Below, piece by piece: positions 17,585-24,089 of a stretch of DNA of 64,000 nt. The DNA comes from Dermatophilus congolensis (lineage in GTDB: Bacteria > Actinomycetota > Actinomycetes > Actinomycetales > Dermatophilaceae). The position numbers and the translations under genes were made by a program. Within the stretch, counting starts at the first letter, position 1. The number at the start of each line of letters is the position of its first letter. Where the stretch lies: positions 130,705 through 194,704 of the forward strand of contig JAUNUP010000007.1 of the NCBI GenBank assembly GCA_030538115.1. Direction: 5' to 3'. The notes beneath the pieces are model-generated. The model searched no databases. It saw nothing but the letters and a program-made list of their open reading frames with translations, and was not told the DNA's origin.

Positions 17585-18017
17585 GAGCCCCTCTCGCCGA
17601 CACCAGGCCGCGGTGATCGAACTCGTCTACCTCCTCAAAGCGGTCGCCCCGCAGCGGTTCAGGGTCTTCGTCGCGCCCTGCGACGTCGTGCTCGCCGACA
17701 CGACCGTGGTCGAGCCCGACGCCTTCGTCGCCCTCCGCGAAGACCTCGACTCCCCCAACCCCTCACTCCCCCTCCTCGTGATCGAAGTGCTCTCGCCGAG
17801 CACACGCAGGGTCGACCTCGGGGCGAAGAAGGAGGCGTACGAGACAGCAGGCATCGCCGACTACTGGGTGCTCGACCCCGACGAACGCACGATCACTGCG
17901 TGGCAACTCGACTCATCCGGGCGGTACCGCGAAGTGACTCACGCCGCTGGCGACGAACTCCTCACAGCGACAGCCCCGTTCGATATTTCACTCTCACCGG
18001 CGCAATTGCTCGCCTAG
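17331..18017 (+). CDS. Uma2 family (DUF820) PD-(D/E)XK nuclease-like protein, copy 1
   Basis: 228 residues. The C-terminal two thirds carries the Uma2 restriction-endonuclease-like core: RRHELLDGTLVMSPSPS, VVEPDAFVAL (Asp), LPLLVIEVLSPSTRR (Glu) and DLGAKKEAYETAGIADYWVL (Lys), matching the PD-(D/E)XK arrangement. The N-terminal ~60 residues are Pro/Ala-rich. AGGAGG lies 5 nt before ATG 17331. Function is unproven; such genes multiply in cyanobacteria and actinobacteria. Same length as the second copy, with an identical first 84 codons and a divergent patch at about residues 85-112. Confidence 0.88.
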   Translation: MVTMSTTSRPPAHGPAAAREPAWLPAGRGQPVTQNDLEATPWYGKRVEAVDGAVHISPFTRVQRDELPDDGRRHELLDGTLVMSPSPSRRHQAAVIELVYLLKAVAPQRFRVFVAPCDVVLADTTVVEPDAFVALREDLDSPNPSLPLLVIEVLSPSTRRVDLGAKKEAYETAGIADYWVLDPDERTITAWQLDSSGRYREVTHAAGDELLTATAPFDISLSPAQLLA

Positions 18018-18088
18018 TCCTCGACGAAATCCGGCTGTTCTCCCGTGTCGTGAACACCGTGATTACGAGCTTGCCAGAGGTCGGCGCT

Positions 18089-18352
18089 TCACAGGGCATC
18101 GATAAGGTCGCGCATCAGCTGCGAGGGAGTCGTGTGGCGCTCCCGGGCAGCCTCATCCAGCTTGGCTCTGCGGGACGCGTCGAGGCGCAGAGTGAACGGG
18201 CGTGCCTTGGCTCCCACGGTGATGGGTCGGCCGGGCACCGAGGGGCCGAGATGCTTGCCCGTGTAGCCCTGCCCGGACTCGGCTTGCCTGGCCCACTGTT
18301 CGATGTCGTCTTCAGAGAACGGGACTCCACTCACGTCTGTGTACGTGCTCAT
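18089..18352 (-). CDS. Ribbon-helix-helix antitoxin, BrnA-like
   Basis: 87 residues. The C-terminal half, PFTLRLDASRRAKLDEAARE followed by RHTTPSQLMRDLIDAL, is a ribbon-helix-helix DNA-binding pattern; the acidic N-terminal half would be the toxin-neutralising segment. It lies 4 nt downstream of the toxin gene, toxin first, the order usual for BrnT/BrnA. It should bind DNA, together with the toxin, at the inverted repeat in the shared promoter. Assignment rests on pattern and context. Confidence 0.7.
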   Translation of the reverse strand: MSTYTDVSGVPFSEDDIEQWARQAESGQGYTGKHLGPSVPGRPITVGAKARPFTLRLDASRRAKLDEAARERHTTPSQLMRDLIDAL

Positions 18353-18356
18353 GTGC

Positions 18357-18626
18357 TTACCTCCTCAGTCCCACCTCGATGAGAACCTTTGTCGTTGCCG
18401 ACATTGCGTGGAAGACCAGCCAGCCATCCGGCTCGTTTTCCACGGCGATGTATTCCAGCAGGCGTCCGTTGGCATCTGCCCCCACGCCGACCCACTGCAC
18501 CGGATGGGTGTCGCGTGCCCGAGATCGGAGAGTGTTCTCGAACGCGTCGGTCACGTCTCTAGCCGTGATCTCGGGGTGCCGCTCAGTGACCCTCGGATGC
18601 ACCAAGACCCGCACCACGCCTCCCAT
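18357..18626 (-). CDS. BrnT-like toxin
   Basis: 89 residues from ATG 18626. Pattern HPRVTERHPEITARDVTDAF, QWVGVGADANGRLLEYIAVE, then WLVFHAMSATTKVL resembles the small RelE-fold BrnT/DUF4258 group of mRNA-cleaving toxins, where a conserved G-R-L-L strand precedes a final S-A-R-like segment (here S-A-T). A longer reading to 18677 would start upstream of the promoter and is rejected: a TACACT hexamer and a 9-bp palindrome lie just before ATG 18626. The nearby AGGA is very close to that ATG, so a GTG 9-12 nt later is possible. Confidence 0.6.
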   Translation of the reverse strand: MGGVVRVLVHPRVTERHPEITARDVTDAFENTLRSRARDTHPVQWVGVGADANGRLLEYIAVENEPDGWLVFHAMSATTKVLIEVGLRR

Positions 18627-18633
18627 TCCTGCT

Positions 18634-18662
18634 TTTCGTACTGCAATCAGTGTAGTACGAAA
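18634..18662. promoter_or_regulatory. Promoter/operator of the BrnT-like toxin-antitoxin pair
   Basis: Perfect 9-bp inverted repeat TTTCGTACT-N11-AGTACGAAA (18634-18642 with 18654-18662). On the minus strand it spans a TACACT hexamer that fits a -10 box, about 20 nt before the toxin ATG. The layout is what toxin-antitoxin autorepression would need. Confidence 0.6.
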
Positions 18663-18733
18663 TTCCCTTGAGGGCACGACAGCCAGTCGTCAAGACTTCT
18701 GTGGATGGCCGGGAGGAGGTCGATCGGCGACCC

Positions 18734-19023
18734 CGTAACGATGGCGGGCATGCCGAGTCAGGAGGCACCATGGTCACCATGTCGACCACGTCACGTCCGC
18801 CGGCGCACGGCCCAGCCGCCGCGCGCGAGCCGGCGTGGCTACCCGCAGGCCGGGGCCAGCCCGTCACCCAGAACGACCTCGAAGCGACCCCCTGGTACGG
18901 AAAACGCGTCGAGGCCGTCGACGGAGCCGTACACATCAGCCCCTTCACACGCGTGCAACGCGACGAACTGCCTGACGACGGGCGACGCCACGAGCTGCTC
19001 GACGGCACACTCGTCATGAGCCC
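18734..19023 (+). repeat. Direct repeat copy 2 (5' half of Uma2 gene)
   Basis: Identical over 290 nt to 17295-17584; see the Uma2 entries. Confidence 0.95.
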
Positions 19024-19456
19024 CAGCCCGACTCGCCGACACCAGCGGGCCGTGTTCCGTCTCGGTGTGCTGCTCGACGCCAGTGCACCCCCCTCCTTGG
19101 AGGTCTTCGTCGCTCCCTGCGACGTCGTCCTGGCCGATACGACCGTGGTCGAGCCCGACGCCTTCGTCACCCTCCGCGAAGACCTCGACTCCCCCAACCC
19201 CTCACTCCCCCTGCTCGTGATCGAAGTGCTCTCGCCGAGCACCCGCAGGGTCGACCTCGGGGCGAAGAAGAACGCCTACGAGGCAGCAGGCATCGCCGAC
19301 TACTGGGTCGTCGACCCCGACGACCAGACGATCACTGCGTGGCAACTCGACTCATCGGGCCGGTATCGCGAAGTGACTCGCGCCGCCGGCGAGGAGACCT
19401 TCTCGGTCTCAGCACCCTTCGAGCTTTCGCTCACGCCCTCGCACATCTTCGACTGA
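18770..19456 (+). CDS. Uma2 family (DUF820) PD-(D/E)XK nuclease-like protein, copy 2
   Basis: 228 residues, same length as copy 1. Core motifs intact: VVEPDAFVTL, LPLLVIEVLSPSTRR, DLGAKKNAYEAAGIADYWVV. The first 84 codons are identical to copy 1 at nucleotide level, residues about 85-112 differ strongly (HQRAVFRLGVLLDASAPP here, HQAAVIELVYLLKAVAPQ in copy 1), residues about 113-205 are nearly identical again, and the tails diverge. This mosaic suggests gene conversion or selection for change in the patch. AGGAGG precedes ATG 18770 by 5 nt, as in copy 1. Confidence 0.88.
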   Translation: MVTMSTTSRPPAHGPAAAREPAWLPAGRGQPVTQNDLEATPWYGKRVEAVDGAVHISPFTRVQRDELPDDGRRHELLDGTLVMSPSPTRRHQRAVFRLGVLLDASAPPSLEVFVAPCDVVLADTTVVEPDAFVTLREDLDSPNPSLPLLVIEVLSPSTRRVDLGAKKNAYEAAGIADYWVVDPDDQTITAWQLDSSGRYREVTRAAGEETFSVSAPFELSLTPSHIFD

Positions 19457-19627
19457 CCGAGATCCACCCGTCCTGCCCCGACCGAACCACGAGCCGGATC
19501 CATCGAGTTCGCTCCCCGTCGAATGCCCAACTCGGGCGAGGGCCTTGAATGGACACGCGCTCAAGTCCGGGCTGGCCAGGACGATGGGGCACTCGAATCG
19601 GCTTATTCATGCCCTCGGAGGGAACCC

Positions 19628-19717
19628 ATGTCGCGTACGGACTCGCGACGGTGCGCAGACCGGAGAGTTCTTATCCGACTCCCGCGGTGCTCGGGCATGC
19701 CCGGCGTAGGCTCGTAA
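19628..19717 (+). pseudogene. Decayed 5' end of a heparinase-like gene
   Basis: A 29-codon frame opening MSRTDSRR, 4 nt before the first GGDEF-EAL gene, matches the start of the intact heparinase-like gene (MSRKDSRR at 22176): 20 of 23 bases agree from the ATG, and the upstream GGAGGG ribosome site, GAATCG and GATGGGGC blocks align too. Further on only scattered words such as ACCGGAG remain. It looks like the stump of a deleted duplicate. A coincidental leader peptide is the alternative. Confidence 0.5.
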
Positions 19718-19720
19718 GCG

Positions 19721-22039
19721 ATGTCGACGTCTTCACCGACCAGGCACCCGATCGCGCAGACCAGGGCAGGACGTCTGACATTCTGGGTCGTTTTCGCGCT
19801 GGTCACCGCCTGTGTGGCAGCGTTCGTCCACGATCCTGCCGGGCCCGCGCTCGCCGCCTTCCTCGTCTGTTGGTTGGGGCTTCTCGTCGCGATCACCATC
19901 GGCCCGATCCTGCGACGCGCGCAGCCGCGGCGCATCTGGGCCATCGAGACTCTCGCGGGTATCGCGCTCATGCTCACGGTGTACGCGAAGCTCACCGGCG
20001 ACCGCCTCGGTCCGTTCGCATTGCTCGACATCACCTACTTCGCCTGCTATTTCCTCTTCGCGTTGTGGCTGACTGCGATCCTGCGGCACGTCATCGGGCC
20101 GCGCGCCGGCACATCGGTCATCGACTCGGCCGCCGCCGGGGTCGGTATCGGGCTGGCGCTGTGGTCGCTGGCCCTCGCGCCCATGGTCGGCTCGTGGCAG
20201 GCTCCCCTCATCCACGCGAGCACCGTGTACCCGGTCATCGACATCATCATGCTCGCCCTGGCGGTTCACCTGGCCGTGCGCCTCAAGGCGAACGTGCCCG
20301 CGATGCGGTGGTTCATCGCCGGAATCGCGATCCAGTTCACCCTCGACACGGTGAACGCCATGGTCCTTCACCTGGCCCCGCACATCGACACCACACGGAT
20401 GGGCGCCTTCTTCCTGTACTGGCTCTTCTGCCTCGCGGTGGCCGCGACGCACGCCTCCGTCGTGAACGTGACGCGACGGCCTCCGCAACGCCCACGCACT
20501 CCGAGCCCGCGAGCCGTGACCCTGGTGATGGCGCTCGCGGCCTCGCCCGCCCTGATATCGACCCTCGTACCGGTGAGCGGCGCGATCGATCTCACGGTGC
20601 GATCGGTACTCGTCGCGGTGCTCTTGGGCCTGCTCGTCACACGTCTGCGGGCCACCGTCGCCGCCCTCTCTCGCGCCGAGGCCGAGAGCCGACATCGCGC
20701 CACCCACGACCAACTGACCGGTCTGCACAATCGCGCGGCGCTGCTCGACGAACTGAAGCACCTGCTCGAACTCAACGCCCGTCGCGAACGCCGCACCGCG
20801 GTGCTGTTCTTCGACTGCGACAACTTCAAACACATCAACGACACCTGGGGGCACCTCGCGGGCGACAATCTGCTCGTCGACATCGCGAACAGCCTTCCCC
20901 GGATTCTGAGCAAGGGAGACGTGTTCGCCCGTCAGGGCGGTGACGAGTTCGTCATCTGCACGACAGTCACGTACGCGTCCGAGGCGCTTGAACTCGCCGC
21001 AGAGGTGGAGCGCTTCTTCGACACCCCGCTGCGCATCCTGCCTGGGCGTGTGCATGCGGTGACCTCGTCCATCGGTGTCGCGATCGCCGAGCCTGGCGAG
21101 CAGATCGACATCGAGACCCTGCTCGGCAAGGCGGACGTGGCGATGTACGAGGCGAAGCACCGGGCCCGCGGCCGATCCGTGCTCTTCCAGGAGGAGCTCG
21201 AGATGCGCACCCGCACCCGCGCCGAAGTCGGTGACCGCCTCGACGCCGCGTTGAGCGACGGTCTGTTCTCGGTCGAGCTGCAGCCGGTGCTGGGCGGCAC
21301 CGGCTACGACGACATCGTCGGGTGGGAGGCCTTGGCTCGCTGGCACGACCCGCACTTGGGCACCGTGCCGCCGAGCGTGTTCGTGCCGCTCGCCGAACAG
21401 CTCGGCATCATCGGCCGGCTCGGCGAGATCGTGCTGCGCAACGCGCTCGCCGAGTTGAACCGCCTCCGTGAACAGGTCGGAGACGACCACCTCGGCGTGT
21501 TCGTCAACGTCTCCCCCGCTCAACTGCTCGAGCCGGGGTTCGCCGACCTCGTGGTCGGAGTTCTCGCCGATGCCCGACTGCCGCGTTACTCCCTCAACCT
21601 CGAGGTCACCGAGACGATGCTCATCGACGAAGGCCCCGCGGTCGACGACGTGCTGCGCGCCTTGCGGGCTGCCGGTGCCAGGGTGATACTCGACGATTTC
21701 GGCAGCGGGTACGCCTCTCTCGCCACCCTCATGCGGCTGCCCGTCGACGGCGTCAAACTCGACAAGTCGCTCACGCAGCGGCTCGGCGTCGAGCCCGAGG
21801 CCGACCGACAGGTCGGTGCCGTGATCGACCTGATCCACAGCCTCGGCGTCGACGCCGTGATCGCCGAGGGTGTCGAGACCGTCGAGCAGGAGGCCGCACT
21901 CGCCGCCCTCGGCTGCCCGATGGTGCAGGGATGGCTGTACGGGCGTGCCGCGCCGTCGGACGCGATCATCGCCGCGCTCGCTCAGGCCCGTCACCACGAC
22001 GAGGCCATACGCCGGGTCAGCGGCTCCTCCGCACTCTGA
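19721..22039 (+). CDS. Membrane-bound GGDEF-EAL protein (c-di-GMP turnover), paralog 1
   Basis: 772 residues. About nine TM helices over residues 15-320, then GGDEF (GGDEF at 406-410) and EAL (EAL at 536-538, GWEALARW). Both catalytic signatures are intact, with EAL residues FVNVSPAQLL, LEVTETMLID, LDDFGSGYAS, VKLDKSL, AEGVET and MVQGWLYG all present, so it could both make and break c-di-GMP. The product-inhibition RxxD site is absent (SKGD at that position). Collinear with the paralog at 24090 through every motif. The ribosome site before ATG 19721 is weak. Confidence 0.92.
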   Translation: MSTSSPTRHPIAQTRAGRLTFWVVFALVTACVAAFVHDPAGPALAAFLVCWLGLLVAITIGPILRRAQPRRIWAIETLAGIALMLTVYAKLTGDRLGPFALLDITYFACYFLFALWLTAILRHVIGPRAGTSVIDSAAAGVGIGLALWSLALAPMVGSWQAPLIHASTVYPVIDIIMLALAVHLAVRLKANVPAMRWFIAGIAIQFTLDTVNAMVLHLAPHIDTTRMGAFFLYWLFCLAVAATHASVVNVTRRPPQRPRTPSPRAVTLVMALAASPALISTLVPVSGAIDLTVRSVLVAVLLGLLVTRLRATVAALSRAEAESRHRATHDQLTGLHNRAALLDELKHLLELNARRERRTAVLFFDCDNFKHINDTWGHLAGDNLLVDIANSLPRILSKGDVFARQGGDEFVICTTVTYASEALELAAEVERFFDTPLRILPGRVHAVTSSIGVAIAEPGEQIDIETLLGKADVAMYEAKHRARGRSVLFQEELEMRTRTRAEVGDRLDAALSDGLFSVELQPVLGGTGYDDIVGWEALARWHDPHLGTVPPSVFVPLAEQLGIIGRLGEIVLRNALAELNRLREQVGDDHLGVFVNVSPAQLLEPGFADLVVGVLADARLPRYSLNLEVTETMLIDEGPAVDDVLRALRAAGARVILDDFGSGYASLATLMRLPVDGVKLDKSLTQRLGVEPEADRQVGAVIDLIHSLGVDAVIAEGVETVEQEAALAALGCPMVQGWLYGRAAPSDAIIAALAQARHHDEAIRRVSGSSAL

Positions 22040-22175
22040 TCGACCGAAACCGGGTGCACGAGCGACCGGGGGGAAGACTCGCGTCTTGGTCGGTCGATCC
22101 AGAGAGTTCTCAGATCGTGGCCGGGTAGGGCGATGGGGCGGGTGAATCGCAGGAATCGTGCCCACGGAGGGGACC

Positions 22176-24083
22176 ATGTCGCGCAAGGACTCGCGCCGAT
22201 CGACCGTCAGCATCGCAGTGACCACCGGAGTTCTCGCACTCGCCGTCGCATCGACGGGTGCCGTCTCGATGCAGGCCGCTGCCGTGGAGGGGGTGGGCGC
22301 CTCCGGCGACGACCGAACGGTTACGCGCACGAACGCCGCGGCCGCTCCGATGAGCTTCGACCAGGCCGGTGACGCACAGAAGTACGCCTGCCGCTCGTTC
22401 GGTTCGTTCCCCGCCTACAACAAGAAATCCGACGTGGAGGCCGGGTTCTTCTCGTGGCCCGCGGGCCGCAAGGCCAAGGTCGGCACGGGTCAGAACATCA
22501 ACTGGAAGGCCAACCCGTACAAGGACGACAGTTGGCGCACCTGGTTCCACGGCATGATGTGGATGGGTTCGCTGGTCGAGAGCTCGACCCGCGGCATCAC
22601 CGCCAACCGCGACCCGAAGGCCATCGACCGTGCAGTCGCCCTGGCGCAGGACTGGACCCGCGACAACAAATACCCGTGGCCGACCGGCCCCGGCGCCGGC
22701 AACGCCACCCACACCCGCGTCGACGCGCTGGCGTGCCTGCGCGCCGGGCTGATCCAGCTCGGCAAGCCCGTGCCGAAGTGGCTCGACACCTCGCTCGTGC
22801 AGCACGCGGAGTGGCTCAAGAAGAACACGTGGAAAGACCACAATGTCGGCACCGAGCAGACTCTCGCGGTGCTGGGCATCGGCTGCATGGTCGGCCGCAA
22901 CGACTACAAGCTCTACGCCACGCACAAGCTGTCGAACGACATCACGAAGGTCATCGACGCGCAGGGCGCCAACAACGAGCAGTCGCCCGGCTACGCCCGC
23001 TGGAACTGGGACATCTGGGGCGACGTCGAGGAGGCCATCTCCACGTGTGGTGTGGTGAGCAAGTCCGCCGACACGATCAAGCACCGCCGGGCCGCCCTGG
23101 CCCAGTTCCTCGACCACGCCACCAAGCCCGACGGCTACCTCGCCGCCATCGGCGACACCAAGCGCGAGACGGCACAGACGGGCACGGCCGCCCAGCAGTG
23201 GATCGCCTCCAACGGCGCCTCCGGCGCTCCGCTCAGGGAGCGGGTCAAGGTCTACAACGCGGGGTACGTCTTCGGCCGCTCCGGCTGGGGCACCTCGGGT
23301 CGCAAGCCCAACCAGGAGTCGATGTACTCGCTGCACTTCGGGCCCGTGCGCCTCGGGCACGGGCACAACGACCACATGGGCATCACGTGGAATACGAAGG
23401 GGCGGGAGATCCTCGCCGACTCCGGCACCGGCCAATACAACAACGACGCCTGGCGCGACTACTACACGGGCCCGAGCGCTCACAACCAGCTCGTCGTGCC
23501 CCGCATGAAGACCAGCCAGGTAACGGCCCTGACCCGCAGCACAATCACACCCAAGGCCGACTACTTCCAGATGCAGGACCAGCCGCTCAAGGAGGTCAAG
23601 CGGGTCCGCAACGTCATCTTCCTGTCTGACCCCGACATCGCGATCACCGTCGACGGCGCCACCTCGACCATCCCGACGAGCTTCACCCAGACCTGGCACC
23701 TGCCCTACAACCAGGCCGTCAAGGTCAGCGGCAGCACCGCCGTGGCGACCACCCCCAAGGTGGCGGGCAAGACCACCGTGCTCTCGCTGCCGATCCCCGG
23801 CGCCCCGAAGACCTCGTACGGACACGTCAAGGGCTCGACCAAGCCGATTCAGGGCTGGCAGTGGGTCGACCACTTCACCAAGTACAAGGCGTCGGTGCTC
23901 ACCGCCACGCAGTCGGGCAAGTCGGCCCGGATCGCGACCGCCTTCGTCGCCTCCGGCTCGAGCGACCGTGTCACGATGAAGTCGTCGGGCAATGCCAAGG
24001 CGATGACGTACACGTTCACCGTCGGTAAGCAGACCGCCGTGGTCCGCCTCGACGCAGACGGCACCCTCACACGTTTGAAGTAG
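22176..24083 (+). CDS. Secreted heparinase II/III-like protein
   Basis: 635 residues. Signal peptide (about 1-37: SIAVTTGVLALAVASTGAVS), an alpha/alpha-toroid N-terminal region with WRTWFHGMMWMGSLVESSTR, then the heparinase II/III-like beta-sandwich with MYSLHFGPVRLGHGHNDHMG and EILADSGTGQYNND, where the His-rich strand is the conserved part of this lyase family. It probably acts on an acidic polysaccharide outside the cell; substrate unknown. ATG 22176 follows GGAGGGGACC; the in-frame GTG at 22158 does not. The next GGDEF-EAL gene begins 6 nt after its stop, so they form an operon. Confidence 0.82.
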   Translation: MSRKDSRRSTVSIAVTTGVLALAVASTGAVSMQAAAVEGVGASGDDRTVTRTNAAAAPMSFDQAGDAQKYACRSFGSFPAYNKKSDVEAGFFSWPAGRKAKVGTGQNINWKANPYKDDSWRTWFHGMMWMGSLVESSTRGITANRDPKAIDRAVALAQDWTRDNKYPWPTGPGAGNATHTRVDALACLRAGLIQLGKPVPKWLDTSLVQHAEWLKKNTWKDHNVGTEQTLAVLGIGCMVGRNDYKLYATHKLSNDITKVIDAQGANNEQSPGYARWNWDIWGDVEEAISTCGVVSKSADTIKHRRAALAQFLDHATKPDGYLAAIGDTKRETAQTGTAAQQWIASNGASGAPLRERVKVYNAGYVFGRSGWGTSGRKPNQESMYSLHFGPVRLGHGHNDHMGITWNTKGREILADSGTGQYNNDAWRDYYTGPSAHNQLVVPRMKTSQVTALTRSTITPKADYFQMQDQPLKEVKRVRNVIFLSDPDIAITVDGATSTIPTSFTQTWHLPYNQAVKVSGSTAVATTPKVAGKTTVLSLPIPGAPKTSYGHVKGSTKPIQGWQWVDHFTKYKASVLTATQSGKSARIATAFVASGSSDRVTMKSSGNAKAMTYTFTVGKQTAVVRLDADGTLTRLK

Positions 24084-24089
24084 CCCGCC

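Noticed and set aside
18627..18677. Longer N-terminus for the BrnT-like toxin starting at 18677
   Set aside because: It would place the start codon upstream of the -10-like box and palindrome, and the added 17 residues are not family-like.
19733..22330. 865-codon minus-strand open frame opposite the first GGDEF-EAL gene
   Set aside because: Composition (Asp/Glu/Arg/Val/Gly-rich, no motifs) is that of an antisense shadow of a high-GC gene; the plus strand has clear GGDEF and EAL domains.
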